Source: Christensenella sp. UBA1214 | GTDB taxonomy: Bacteria; Bacillota; Clostridia; Christensenellales; CAG-138 | Direction of reading: 5' to 3' | Assembly: GCA_002309375.1 (NCBI GenBank) | Contig: DBXK01000041.1 | Coordinates: forward strand, 8,449 to 72,448 | DNA length: 64,000 nt | Part shown: one piece after another, positions 18,030-27,197 of the stretch | Layout: the number at the start of each line of letters is the position of its first letter | How positions within the stretch are numbered: position 1 is the stretch's first letter | Position numbers and translations under genes: made by a program | The notes under the pieces: generated by a model | What the model was told of the DNA's origin: nothing | Seen by the model: only the letters and a program-made list of their open reading frames with translations | The model's database searches: none

Positions 18030-19115
18030 ATGACTACCGAAGAAAAAATGCAGCCGATGGAAAAAGTGGACGAGCTGATCGAGCGCGGCAAATCGAAGGG
18101 CGAACTGACCTATAAGGAGGTCATCGACACCCTCGGCGGCGATCTGCTGGATGTTGACCAGATGGAGGTCGTTTACGACCGCTTCGAGGACGCGAATATC
18201 GACGTCGTTGAGGAAGTCGACCAGAACGAGCTTGCTTCCGACGAGGTCGTGGAGATCAGCCCTAAGCTCGCCGCGTCCGAAGGCATTGCGATCGACGACC
18301 CGGTCCGCATGTACCTGAAGGATATCGGCCGCGTGCCCCTGCTTTCCGAAGCGGAGGAGAAGGAGATCGCCCAGCGCATGGCGGACGGCGATGAAGAGGC
18401 GAAGCAGGAGCTCACCAATGCGAACCTCCGCCTTGTCGTCAGCGTTGCGAAGCGCTATGTCGGCCGCGGACTGCAGTTCCTCGACCTGATCCAGGAGGGC
18501 AACCTCGGCCTCATCAAGGCGGTCGATAAATTCGATTACCGCAAGGGCTATAAGTTCTCCACATATGCGACCTGGTGGATCCGCCAGGCCATCACCCGCG
18601 CGATCGCGGACCAGGCGAGGACGATCCGCATACCCGTGCACATGGTCGAGACGATCAACAAGCTCGTCCGCGTGAACCGTCAGCTCCTGCAGGAGCTCGG
18701 CCGCGAGCCGCGTCCCGACGAGATCGCGGAGGAGATGGGCTACAGCGAGGAGAAGGTCCGCGAGATCATCAAGATCGCGCAAGAGCCCGTTTCGCTCGAG
18801 ACCCCGATCGGCGAGGAGGAGGACAGCCACCTCGGCGACTTCATCCCCGATGACGACGCGCCCGCACCGGACAGCATGGCCACCTATGCGATGCTCAAAA
18901 AGCAGCTCACCGAGGTGCTGAACACACTCACCCCGCGCGAAGCCCGCGTGCTGCGCCTCCGCTACGGCCTCGTGGACGGCAAGACCCGCACCCTTGAGGA
19001 CGTCGGCAAGGAATTCAACGTAACGAGGGAGCGCATCCGCCAGATCGAAGCAAAGGCGCTGCGCAAGCTGAAGCATCCTTCGAGGAGCAAGAGGCTGAAG
19101 GATTACATCGACTGA
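18030..19115 (+). CDS. rpoD: Primary sigma factor RpoD/SigA
   Basis: Housekeeping sigma factor that directs RNA polymerase to TTGACA/TATAAT promoters. 361 residues. Region 1.1 is at the N-terminus, region 1.2 is [17 protein letters not shown], region 2 contains [57 protein letters not shown], region 3 follows, and region 4 ends with [27 protein letters not shown]. The perfect AAGGAGG lies nine bases before the ATG. Co-transcribed with dnaG. The promoters listed in this window match its expected recognition. Confidence 0.98.
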   Translation: MTTEEKMQPMEKVDELIERGKSKGELTYKEVIDTLGGDLLDVDQMEVVYDRFEDANIDVVEEVDQNELASDEVVEISPKLAASEGIAIDDPVRMYLKDIGRVPLLSEAEEKEIAQRMADGDEEAKQELTNANLRLVVSVAKRYVGRGLQFLDLIQEGNLGLIKAVDKFDYRKGYKFSTYATWWIRQAITRAIADQARTIRIPVHMVETINKLVRVNRQLLQELGREPRPDEIAEEMGYSEEKVREIIKIAQEPVSLETPIGEEEDSHLGDFIPDDDAPAPDSMATYAMLKKQLTEVLNTLTPREARVLRLRYGLVDGKTRTLEDVGKEFNVTRERIRQIEAKALRKLKHPSRSKRLKDYID

Positions 19116-19133
19116 TAACAGAGCATTCCGAAA

Positions 19134-19170
19134 AGGGCCGCGGCGGAGTCTGTCCGCCGCGGCCTTCGTC
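19134..19170 (+). terminator. Terminator of dnaG-rpoD
   Basis: GGCCGCGGCGGA/TCCGCCGCGGCC long GC stem with a five-base loop and a moderately T-rich tail, 20 bases after rpoD. Confidence 0.75.
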
Positions 19171-19209
19171 TGCTTTGCAAAATATAATGCAAAAAATCCA
19201 ATTGACCTA

Positions 19210-19238
19210 TTGAATTATCGGGACTTTTATTGTACAAT
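19210..19238 (+). promoter_or_regulatory. Sigma-A-type promoter for the L,D-transpeptidase
   Basis: TTGAAT (19210-19215), 17-base spacer, TACAAT (19233-19238). Confidence 0.7.
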
Positions 19239-19340
19239 AAATTCGGTATGTGTCGTCCTTCCGGAAGAGGAGGATCGGACGGCGCGCCTGCTGCTGCTTC
19301 CAAAGCTGAGGAAGCGGCAAAAGAAGGGAAATATTCTACA

Positions 19341-20747
19341 ATGCGGAAATTTTTAAGCCTTATTTTGTGCATCGCGTTCCTCACAGGACTGGCCGCGTGT
19401 ACAAAACTGACTCCATCCGATGTTCCGGTGGTCGACGATACCGACTCTCCGCAGGTTATCATAACCGAGCCTGCGCAGAGCGATGCACCGTCCGCTGACC
19501 CGGCGTATACGGAGATCCCCGGAACGGAGGGACCTGTTGATACGCCCGCGCCTACGGAGCCCGCAACGGAGGAACCGGGCGAAACGGAGGAACCGAGCGC
19601 TACGCCGGCCGTGACAGATGTTCCGACGGCAACTCCCGTTCCGACCGCGACTCCGAAGCCGACGCAGACGCCTCCCCCGGTGACCTGCAATCCGTATCCG
19701 ACGGATCCCACCGAGATCCGTTACGCGGAAGCCGGCAAAGCACTTATGCGCAAGCTGAAGTCGATGCCCGAATACGAGAGCCTTAACCTTCGCGTCCGCA
19801 GGGGCTATCCCTATCTGATCGCGATCAACAAGGCGCAGTATAAAAATACCGTGACCGTCTACTGTGCGGATGAAAACGGCGAATACACAAGGCCCTATCT
19901 CGCGATCGTCTGCTCCGCCGGAAACGCGACTCCGCTCGGCGTTTTCAATACGAGGGCGCAGTACAGCTGGCATACTCTTGTCGGCCCTTGCTATGGCCAG
20001 TACTGCACAAGGATCACCGAAGGCTTCCTGTTCCATTCCGTGCCGTACTACACCATGCATAAGTACGATCTGGAATACAAACAGTACAACAAGCTCGGAC
20101 GTCTCGCTTCCAAGGGCTGCGTCCGCCTGCCCTGCAGCGATGCAAAATGGATCTATGACAACTGCCGCGTCGGCACCACTGTCGTGATCTATAATGATTC
20201 CTCGAGTCCCGGCCCGATGGGCCAGCCGACTCCGCTGCGCCTCGACGTCAACGATATTTATATGCGCGGCTGGGATCCCACCGACCCCGACAGGTACAAT
20301 CCCTGGGGCGATGAATACAAGGCCGGTTATACGATCCGCTCGATCCTTGCCCAGGCCGATTATGAGTACGCGATGGCGCATCATCTCTGGGACGGCTCGA
20401 TAAACAGGCCCGAGCAGCCGACCCCGACGCCGGATCTTCCCGCAACGCCGACCCCGACGCCCGTTCCTTCGGAAACCCCGACTCCGACACCCGAGCCTCC
20501 GACGAGCGAGCCTCCGACGAGCGAGCCGCCGACGACCGAACCGCCGACGCCCACTCCGACTCCGACGCCCACTCCGACATCGACGCCGACGCCCGAACCC
20601 GCAACGCCGACTCCGCCTCCCGAGGAAGGCAGGCCGACGCCTGAGCCGACAACGCCCGAGCCGACCGATCCGCCGGAAGCGATCATTCCCGGTAAAAGCG
20701 TCGCGCTCAGCATGATCATTAGACTGTTCTCGGAGATCTTCGGCTGA
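19341..20747 (+). CDS. L,D-transpeptidase (YkuD) lipoprotein with Pro/Thr-rich linker and tail
   Basis: 468 residues. Lipobox LTGLAAC with Cys20, then a Pro/Thr/Glu-rich linker (about 24-115) that sets the enzyme away from the membrane. The YkuD domain (about 150-300) has the histidine region FLFHSVPYYTM and the catalytic motif ASKGCVRLPCSDAKWIYDN with Cys near 261, in place of the more usual SHGCVR. L,D-transpeptidases form 3-3 crosslinks or attach proteins to peptidoglycan. After residue ~355 comes a ~95-residue repeat of PTPTP/SEPPT units and a short hydrophobic end (SVALSMIIRLFSEIF). ATG at 19341 was chosen because a signal peptide starts there; the ribosome site AAGGGA is weak. Confidence 0.87.
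   Translation: MRKFLSLILCIAFLTGLAACTKLTPSDVPVVDDTDSPQVIITEPAQSDAPSADPAYTEIPGTEGPVDTPAPTEPATEEPGETEEPSATPAVTDVPTATPVPTATPKPTQTPPPVTCNPYPTDPTEIRYAEAGKALMRKLKSMPEYESLNLRVRRGYPYLIAINKAQYKNTVTVYCADENGEYTRPYLAIVCSAGNATPLGVFNTRAQYSWHTLVGPCYGQYCTRITEGFLFHSVPYYTMHKYDLEYKQYNKLGRLASKGCVRLPCSDAKWIYDNCRVGTTVVIYNDSSSPGPMGQPTPLRLDVNDIYMRGWDPTDPDRYNPWGDEYKAGYTIRSILAQADYEYAMAHHLWDGSINRPEQPTPTPDLPATPTPTPVPSETPTPTPEPPTSEPPTSEPPTTEPPTPTPTPTPTPTSTPTPEPATPTPPPEEGRPTPEPTTPEPTDPPEAIIPGKSVALSMIIRLFSEIFG
20410..20680 (+). repeat. Coding repeat, Pro/Thr/Glu-rich tail
   Basis: Degenerate repeats of CCGACGCCC-type codons encode TPTP, SEPPT and TEPP units in the tail of the L,D-transpeptidase. Confidence 0.8.
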
Positions 20748-20767
20748 ATCTGACAGCATCAATAATC

Positions 20768-20806
20768 AAACACGGCATCCCGCATTGATGGGATGCCGTG
20801 TTTTTA
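20768..20806. terminator. Bidirectional terminator
   Basis: AAACACGGCATCCC/GGGATGCCGTGTTTTT stem between convergent genes at 20747 and 20827. Confidence 0.88.
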
Positions 20807-20826
20807 TCAGCGTATTTACAGCCCTG

Positions 20827-22146
20827 TTATTTCTTTTCGGATTTTCGAATGCCGGCAAGGAGCGTTTTCATGCGTTCGGCGTCGGTGTTCGTCGGCGCTT
20901 CATCCATCCTGTAGCGTGCGGTCTCATAAAGCTCGGTGAATTCCGTTATATCAGCCTTGTTTGCGTAAAACAAGCGGCGGCTCGCCCGGGTATTGATATC
21001 GGAGCATGTGTCTGAAGAGCGGAGATTGACATGAAGCCGACGCAGATACCGCAGGAATTCCGAATAAAGATACCGCATACGGACGCGCGGATCGGAGCTG
21101 CGGCGGCTGAGACGCGCATTTTTTGCCCTGCTGACCTCCTCCGTGAGATTCTCGCGCACTTCATTCGGGTAGCCAGTGCCGCGGTTTGCACGGCGTTTGC
21201 GGAGCTTCAGGATCTGCCTGATCAGAATGATAAGCATGATCACACCCACCACGACGAAAAACGCAGCCGAAACCCATTCAAGATTATCCTTGATCATCGA
21301 AGGCGGGGGGCCGTCATCGGGTTTACTGACGGGGGGCAGAGGAAGGGCCGGAACGGGGACGTCCTGATATTGCTGCGGTTCGAACGTATGGGAATAGTCG
21401 TTTGTCTGGCCCGAGATCACAAAAAGCTTGCCGATCCTGCCGAAAAGGCCGCCTATGAAATCGATGGCGGGGCCGATGACCTTCGAACCGATAAAGGTTA
21501 TGACGTTTCCGAGATGGCGGAACGGATCGAGGAAGAAAACGACCGCGACGATACCGGCAAAAATCAGCGTATCGCGAAGCTGACGGCGGTTGAATGCTTT
21601 TTCATCAACGATCGTCTCCGCCGCGCGCAGGCCGCGCATCAGCAGGATACCCGATGCAAGCAGCATGACTGCGACAGGAACGAGTTCGTTGAGCGCGGTG
21701 CGGACATATTCGGTCTTGATGCGGAAAAGCCCGTTGTCGGCAGCGCCTGCAACGATCGCGATGATCACAAGGATGGTTATGATGACCGCTGCTCGGAATT
21801 TATTGGCAAAATCATCGCGGGTGGTGGCATGGCGAAGAAGGGGAAGAAAGATCCCCGCAGCAACAAACGCCGCGCCGTAGCCGATGTAATGCGGCAGGGA
21901 AGCGGATGCCCAAAGAAGGATGGGCAGGAACCCGAGCAGCGCGATCACGGTTCCGAGGACCCCGAAAAGCCATTTGAAGCCTTTGAGTTTACGGCTCACG
22001 GCCGGCAGAAGGAAAACGAAAAGGCCGAAATACAGGCAGGCAAAGCTCGAAAGCGGTATCGCCGCGCCCGTCAGCACCGTGACGATGAGCGTGATGTAGA
22101 GGTATACGAGCGTTGCGGCAAAAACCGTGCGGTAGAACCTGTTCAT
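20827..22146 (-). CDS. Membrane protein with C-terminal DUF4129-like domain
   Basis: 439 residues with about eight transmembrane segments in the first 235 residues, an extracytoplasmic Pro-rich stretch, one more membrane helix (WVSAAFFVVVGVIMLIILIRQIL) and a cytoplasmic C-terminus containing RVRMRYLYSEFLRYLRRLHVNLRSSDTCSDI, which resembles the DUF4129 helical domain found after transglutaminase cores. No transglutaminase core is present. It is the last gene of a MoxR-DUF58-DUF4129 operon and overlaps DUF58 by four bases. Such operons are thought to assemble or activate envelope complexes; the exact job is unknown. Confidence 0.7.
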   Translation of the reverse strand: MNRFYRTVFAATLVYLYITLIVTVLTGAAIPLSSFACLYFGLFVFLLPAVSRKLKGFKWLFGVLGTVIALLGFLPILLWASASLPHYIGYGAAFVAAGIFLPLLRHATTRDDFANKFRAAVIITILVIIAIVAGAADNGLFRIKTEYVRTALNELVPVAVMLLASGILLMRGLRAAETIVDEKAFNRRQLRDTLIFAGIVAVVFFLDPFRHLGNVITFIGSKVIGPAIDFIGGLFGRIGKLFVISGQTNDYSHTFEPQQYQDVPVPALPLPPVSKPDDGPPPSMIKDNLEWVSAAFFVVVGVIMLIILIRQILKLRKRRANRGTGYPNEVRENLTEEVSRAKNARLSRRSSDPRVRMRYLYSEFLRYLRRLHVNLRSSDTCSDINTRASRRLFYANKADITEFTELYETARYRMDEAPTNTDAERMKTLLAGIRKSEKK

Positions 22147-23276
22147 GCGCTTGCCCTCCTTTCGGAAGGTTCCTGCTCTCCACCGGGTTCTTCGGCAGTG
22201 CCGGGAAGCAGATCCTCCGCGAAGATCGGGAGCACGCTGCCGCCTGTGAGCTGTTTCGCTTTTGCGATCGCTCGGAGGCTCGTTTCTCCCCGCCTTGTGG
22301 CGATATAGACGATTATCTTCTGCCTGTCGGCGCCGCTGCAGACGGCGGAGATCAGCTCTTCGGAGGTGCAGACTTCCCCGTTTTTAGCCGAGCCGAGGGC
22401 GAACAGGATCTTGCTGTATGCCGCGCCGAACCCTCCAGGGCTCGTGAATGAAGATATCGAATCGGCGATGATCGCGTTGGTGAAGAGACGGTAGCCGACC
22501 CGGCGGCGCTCGAGACTGTCGCAAACGGTGCGCGCGATCGAGAAGCAGACCTCCTGACGCGGATAATGCATATCATAATCGCCGTGATAACCCATATCGA
22601 GGGCGATGCAGACGGATTCCTGCCATACAGGATCAAACTGCTTGACGATCAGCGTCCGGCGGATGGCGCTTTGCTTCCAGCTGATGCTGCGCATCGGCTC
22701 GCGTCCGGTGTAATCCCGATAGCCGCAGACGGAAAGGGGATCCTCAAGCAGCTGCTTCTTATGCGCGATCTCGTCCACTGAATTGCAGAACGCCTTGAGA
22801 AGCGAATCGTTTTCGATCGCGGCCGGATAGATAACTATGCTGCTTTCATTGTTCATCCTGTAATCGAATTCCTTGAAACCGAGGAAGTCGCCGGTATGGA
22901 AATCCGCATAGGAGAAACGGTATTCGCCGCGCTCCGCGATCGAGGCGCGCAAATAACGCCGGACCTTCTGCTTCCCGCGCACGAGTACGGTGCTGCGGTA
23001 GATGCGATGGTCCTTCGTGAGGAGCTTTGTGCTGTATTGCTCGGATTCGAGGACTTCGAGCTCCCGAGGGAAATGCTCATCGATGCGGATCACGGGAGAG
23101 GAACGAAGGTTCGAATTCGACACAGTGCTGTACACAAAGAATTCTTTCCCCGGCTCGCAGCTGCGCACCGACGGCCCGCATTCATAGTGTATTGCCCTGT
23201 GGTCGCTTGCATTGCGGACGGAATACCATTGCAGCGCAAGGGCGACCAGGATGACTATCACAAAGAGGACAAGCAT
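22143..23276 (-). CDS. DUF58 domain protein
   Basis: 377 residues. One N-terminal transmembrane segment (MLVLFVIVILVALALQWY) is followed by a beta-rich region (RSSPVIRIDEHFPRELEVLE) and the DUF58 core DYTGREPMRSISWKQSAIRRTLIVKQFDPVWQESVCIALDMGYHG, which runs into a von Willebrand A-like fold. DUF58 proteins pair with MoxR AAA+ ATPases. Here the MoxR gene ends 18 bases upstream and the DUF4129-type gene overlaps downstream. Confidence 0.9.
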   Translation of the reverse strand: MLVLFVIVILVALALQWYSVRNASDHRAIHYECGPSVRSCEPGKEFFVYSTVSNSNLRSSPVIRIDEHFPRELEVLESEQYSTKLLTKDHRIYRSTVLVRGKQKVRRYLRASIAERGEYRFSYADFHTGDFLGFKEFDYRMNNESSIVIYPAAIENDSLLKAFCNSVDEIAHKKQLLEDPLSVCGYRDYTGREPMRSISWKQSAIRRTLIVKQFDPVWQESVCIALDMGYHGDYDMHYPRQEVCFSIARTVCDSLERRRVGYRLFTNAIIADSISSFTSPGGFGAAYSKILFALGSAKNGEVCTSEELISAVCSGADRQKIIVYIATRRGETSLRAIAKAKQLTGGSVLPIFAEDLLPGTAEEPGGEQEPSERRASA

Positions 23277-23294
23277 TAGATGATCACCGGTGTT

Positions 23295-24236
23295 TCAGAT
23301 CTCGGTGGGAACGCTGACTTCGCCGAGGATCGCGCGGAAGGTCTCTTCAGCTTCCTCGCGGCTGATGGCGGTCTTGTAATGCAGACGGTGAGCAAGGATG
23401 TACGGCGCAAGGAAGCGCACATCGTCCGGATCGACATACTGCCTGCCGCGGAAGGCGGCGTATGCCTTTGCCGCTTTGCAGAGGGCGATCGTGCCGCGGG
23501 GGGAGGCGCCGAGGTTCAGCCTGCTGTCATTCCTCGTTTTTTCGATAATGTCCATGATATAGCCCATCACCGCTTCGCTGATCTCGATCGTGTCGAGCTC
23601 CGCGCGCAGCCGGAGCGTTTCTTCGGCAGTGATAACGGCTGGGAGCTCCTCGATGATGGCTGCCGTGTCGCGGCGGCGGGCAACGCCGATCTCCTCCCCG
23701 CGCGTCATATAGCCGAGCTTCATGCGCATCATGAAGCGGTCCATCTGTGCTTCGGGCAGCGGGAAGGTGCCGTAGGATTCGATCGGGTTCTGAGTCGCGG
23801 CAACGGTGAAGGTTTCGCCGAGGCGATGGGTGACGCCGTCCACGGAGACCTGGCCCTCGGCCATTGCTTCGAGCAAGGAGGACTGGGTGCGCGGCGTGGC
23901 GCGGTTGATCTCATCCGCAAGGACCATATCCGCGAAAACGGGACCGGGGCGGAATTCGAATTCGCCGGTCTTCATGTTATAAAAATTGATGCCGGTAACA
24001 TCGCTCGGCATAACGTCGGGCGTGAACTGGATGCGCTTGAAGCTGCCTCCGGTCGCCTTTGAGAAGGCGCGGAACAGCATCGTTTTGCCGGTTCCGGGAA
24101 CGTCTTCGAGGAGGATATGACCTCCGCAAAGGTGGCAGACGGCGATGAGCGTGATCTCCTCATCCTTGCCGACGATGGCTTTTGAGCAAGTGCTGACCAA
24201 ACGGTCACGATATGAAACGAAATCCTGGATTGCCAT
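23295..24236 (-). CDS. MoxR-type AAA+ ATPase
   Basis: 313 residues. Walker A is LLEDVPGTGKTMLFRAF (near residue 39-55), Walker B is DMVLADEINRATPRTQSSLLEAM, sensor 1 is VAATQNPIESYGTFPLPEAQMDRF, and arginine-containing sensor regions follow. The MoxR subfamily acts as a chaperone that remodels or activates partners carrying von Willebrand A-like domains, here the DUF58 protein next to it. GGAGG lies 7 bases before the ATG. First gene of the three-gene operon. Confidence 0.95.
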   Translation of the reverse strand: MAIQDFVSYRDRLVSTCSKAIVGKDEEITLIAVCHLCGGHILLEDVPGTGKTMLFRAFSKATGGSFKRIQFTPDVMPSDVTGINFYNMKTGEFEFRPGPVFADMVLADEINRATPRTQSSLLEAMAEGQVSVDGVTHRLGETFTVAATQNPIESYGTFPLPEAQMDRFMMRMKLGYMTRGEEIGVARRRDTAAIIEELPAVITAEETLRLRAELDTIEISEAVMGYIMDIIEKTRNDSRLNLGASPRGTIALCKAAKAYAAFRGRQYVDPDDVRFLAPYILAHRLHYKTAISREEAEETFRAILGEVSVPTEI

Positions 24237-24448
24237 ATTATACCTCCGATGGGGTGTTTTTGATTATATCACAAAGCAGGTTTTCTGTATAGTAAAACTT
24301 ATGGACGGTGCCGGAAGGGGACTGCGGGAAGGCATAAAAGAGGGAAAAAAGAAATTTAATGTTTACATTCATCTCTTTTGGCGGTATTATATCATAAAAG
24401 GCGGGGAGGCGGCTTTGCCTCGGCCCGACGGAAGGAGGAAAACAGAGA

Positions 24449-25519
24449 ATGCCGGAGCGGAAAACAAACGGGCAAGGCATGCTTGCATCTGTCGATGATT
24501 ATATCGCGATCGATATAGAAACGACGGGAAACGATCCGGCCTCCGATTCAATAACAGTGCTGAATGCCGTGCGCGTCGTGAACGGACGCAGTATCGGTAA
24601 ATTCAAAACGCTGATCGATCCCGAACGGAAGATCGACGGCAAAACGGCAAAGCGGATCGGCGTCAATCCGGCCCTTTTTGAAGGGGCGCCCAAAATCGGA
24701 GAAATGCTGCCGGTTTTTCTTGCTTTTATCGGAGATTCCGCAGTCGTCTGCCACGGTGCAGAGCGAATGCTCGCATTGCTCGAGCGAGACTGCATGAAAT
24801 ATGCCGGCAAACCGTTTGAAAATCATTATATCGACACGGCGGAGCTTGCGGGTCTCGTCTTTCCGGATGACGACGCCGGCAGCCTTGACAGCCTTTCGAA
24901 AGCCCTCTTCGCCGACAACGGCGTGATCAACAAGCGCGTCGATACCAGGGCGGACGTTGCGGCGAAATGCTATGAATACCTGAAACTGTACTGCGTCAAA
25001 TACGGCATCGGGCTAGATCCCGCGCCGACCGCGCCGAAAAAGACCGAAGCGGCCGACGCATCGGAAGAAACCGCAGTGCCGGAAGAAACCGTTCCGCCGG
25101 AAGGATCTGCATCGCCGGAAAAAACCGCGGGACCCGGGAAAAGCAAAACGCCCGCGCCTGCCGCACCGGAGAAAGGCGAAACGCCGGCACGGGAAGTGAC
25201 CGGCGTGCCGGAAAAGGCCGCCGCTCCGGAAAAAATCGCGGAGGCCGAGCCGCCTGAAACGGAGGAAAGAACGGAGAAACCGAAGCGCGATAATATCCGC
25301 GTTATCCGCTCCGAGGACCTCCAGCGCGAAAGGGAAACCGTGCCCACCGGGAAAAAACTGAGGATCCTGCTGATCCTGATGACGGTCCTCTCGATCGGCG
25401 CGATGGTGCTCTACGCCGTCGTCCGCAAGAGCTGGGTGCTGTTCATCCTCCTCGCGATGCTCGCCGGATATGTCGCCTGCTGCATCGCGATCACAGTACG
25501 CGGCAAAAAGAAAAAGTGA
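24449..25519 (+). CDS. DEDD-type exonuclease-like protein with C-terminal membrane anchor, catalytic motifs eroded
   Basis: 356 residues. The N-terminal ~180 residues align by eye with DnaQ-like 3'-5' exonucleases: motif I DIETTG is intact, but motif II reads CHGAERML where HNxxFD is expected, and motif III RVDTRADV lacks the catalytic His. The middle (about 190-290) is a Pro/Glu/Ala-rich linker of PEETVPPEG-type units. Two transmembrane helices close the protein (LRILLILMTVLSIGAMVLYAV and WVLFILLAMLAGYVACCIAIT). So it looks like a nuclease fold held at the membrane through a flexible arm, perhaps as a binding protein. ATG at 24449 follows AAGGAGG. Confidence 0.72.
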   Translation: MPERKTNGQGMLASVDDYIAIDIETTGNDPASDSITVLNAVRVVNGRSIGKFKTLIDPERKIDGKTAKRIGVNPALFEGAPKIGEMLPVFLAFIGDSAVVCHGAERMLALLERDCMKYAGKPFENHYIDTAELAGLVFPDDDAGSLDSLSKALFADNGVINKRVDTRADVAAKCYEYLKLYCVKYGIGLDPAPTAPKKTEAADASEETAVPEETVPPEGSASPEKTAGPGKSKTPAPAAPEKGETPAREVTGVPEKAAAPEKIAEAEPPETEERTEKPKRDNIRVIRSEDLQRERETVPTGKKLRILLILMTVLSIGAMVLYAVVRKSWVLFILLAMLAGYVACCIAITVRGKKKK

Positions 25520-25532
25520 ATCCGTACAGTAT

Positions 25533-25563
25533 AAAACACCCGCATTTTCGCGGGTGTTTTTTG
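25533..25563 (+). terminator. Terminator after the exonuclease-like gene
   Basis: ACACCCGC/GCGGGTGT stem followed by TTTTTT; may also serve the convergent lipoprotein gene. Confidence 0.85.
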
Positions 25564-25598
25564 TCGGGCCGATGAGCATCGGGGCCGTCCTAGAATAA

Positions 25599-26891
25599 TT
25601 AACCGAATTTCGAAACCGCGATCACCGTTTCCTGCATTTTCCCATCGATAAGCTCATATTTGACGATGCAGCTTGGGCTGAGCCCACCGTCGCTCAGACT
25701 ATATACAATAAAGAAAGCGTTGTCTGTAATGCAGCCTCCCGAATAGCCGACACTTTTCCTGTTGATCATGTCCGAGATCCCGAAAAGCACGTCGAGCGTA
25801 ATATTGCCGTCGAAAAGCACGTTGCTTTCATAATCCATAACGGTCAAATGCATGCCGATGACCGTCTCGTCGGCGTCCTGTACGGAGCCGAAAGCAAAGA
25901 TCCGGTCGTCCGAAAGCACCATCCCTTCGCCGCTTTCGACCGTGACCGCCTCCTCGAGCTTCCCATCCGAAAGCCGGAAGACCTTCGTGGGCACGTTCGA
26001 TTCGAATTCCGGGGCGACATAGACCTCGTCCTCGGACTTCACCCAGATCGCAAAAAACGAGCCGGGATAATCGAGCGAGATATCTTCGAAAAGCTTTTCA
26101 AGCTGCTCTGTTTCCGTATCATAGCGGTAGATCCTGATCCGGTTGCCGATCGTGATCGGGTCCTCGTCCTCGTTTTCGGGATATTCGCGCTCCACGTTCG
26201 AGACGCAGAAATACAGATATTTTTCATAAAAAAACATCCTCGGCGCGCCGTTTGCCCTTTCCTCGCAGATCGGCTTGAATTCACCCGTTTCAAGATCCCA
26301 GCTTGTGATATTCCAGCTGTTGGTCGGTATTCCGTCCTCAACGACCGCCTGCGCCCAGTTCATGCCGTAGATTTTCCCGCGGTGGATCGCGATCCGCTGC
26401 GGAGTGAAACGATAGTCGAAGCTCTCATCGGCGTCCAGCCTGAAAAGCTCTTCCCTTTCGGTGCTGTCCGGGTTCATCCTGTAAACCGTCGTTCTCATCG
26501 GACCGCCGATGCAATACAGCTTCCCCTGATAATAATCAAACAATTGACCAATCATCCCGCTGACAAATCCATTGCAGTCATCGTTTGCATCCGTCGCGTC
26601 ATGCGTGCATTCGGGCCTGCTGCAGAGAACATCGCTTTCTCCGGAGGCTTTGTCGTAATAGTAGATATAGCAGCCTATTCTCGAGCCGACATAATAATAT
26701 GCATCATCCGTGCTTATAAAATTAGTAAAACCGCACGGGCGGCTGTTATCATAATCAGTTGAAAGTCTTGTTTTCCCATTACCGGGACCGCCCGGCGCCG
26801 CGGTTTCGGATGAATGCTCCTGCGGTTTCACGCCGCAGCAGATCAGCGGAAGACATAAGAGTATGAGCAACAGAAAAGCAATCTTTTTCAT
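25599..26891 (-). CDS. Exported beta-propeller-like protein with CxRPECTHD motif
   Basis: 430 residues. A signal peptide ends around LPLICCG, probably a lipoprotein although the lipobox is imperfect. The rest shows repeated strand patterns typical of a propeller (for example KLYCIGGPMRTTVYRMNPDSTEREEL, KIYGMNWAQ, YLYFCVSNVEREY, RIRIYRYDTETEQLEKLF). The cysteine cluster VLCSRPECTHDATDANDDCNG near residues 87-107 recurs in Clostridia lipoproteins that I know only as uncharacterised. Monocistronic; start has AAAGGA upstream. Function unknown. Confidence 0.6.
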   Translation of the reverse strand: MKKIAFLLLILLCLPLICCGVKPQEHSSETAAPGGPGNGKTRLSTDYDNSRPCGFTNFISTDDAYYYVGSRIGCYIYYYDKASGESDVLCSRPECTHDATDANDDCNGFVSGMIGQLFDYYQGKLYCIGGPMRTTVYRMNPDSTEREELFRLDADESFDYRFTPQRIAIHRGKIYGMNWAQAVVEDGIPTNSWNITSWDLETGEFKPICEERANGAPRMFFYEKYLYFCVSNVEREYPENEDEDPITIGNRIRIYRYDTETEQLEKLFEDISLDYPGSFFAIWVKSEDEVYVAPEFESNVPTKVFRLSDGKLEEAVTVESGEGMVLSDDRIFAFGSVQDADETVIGMHLTVMDYESNVLFDGNITLDVLFGISDMINRKSVGYSGGCITDNAFFIVYSLSDGGLSPSCIVKYELIDGKMQETVIAVSKFG

Positions 26892-26907
26892 AAAGGAATC
26901 CTTTCTT

Positions 26908-27197
26908 TAATGTGAACTGTCAGCATAACCATGCAGAGCAGGATCGAAAAGATACGTCTGTTTCTCGTAACATGTTCCTTCTTAGAAGTTTCTTTTGCAG
27001 CGGAATTGCGGATATACCTGCTTCCATGGCAGCAGGAACATTCATTGTTCCGTCTGCATCTATATTATATATTTTGAGCCTGCAAAAATCAATACTAAAT
27101 TATTTAAAATTATAAAAAATAATGTCTTTATTGAAACTATAATGTCAAAATTCCACGAAGGGCATTATACCGCTCCGCCCCGGTTCATCGACCAAAG
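26908..27197. other. AT-rich intergenic stretch without a recognised gene
   Basis: About 290 bases between two - strand genes. Short frames here have no ribosome site or protein-like composition. It probably holds the promoter of the lipoprotein gene; I see no clear RNA or repeat. Confidence 0.5.

Noticed and set aside
20410..20680. Tandem DNA repeat as a separate element
   Set aside because: It is an in-frame Pro/Thr-rich protein tail of the L,D-transpeptidase.
25599..26891. Assignment of the cysteine-motif lipoprotein to the island propeller family
   Set aside because: Both look propeller-like, but the shared GPxAFAV...YVxDTxN block is absent and the cysteine cluster is unique to this protein.
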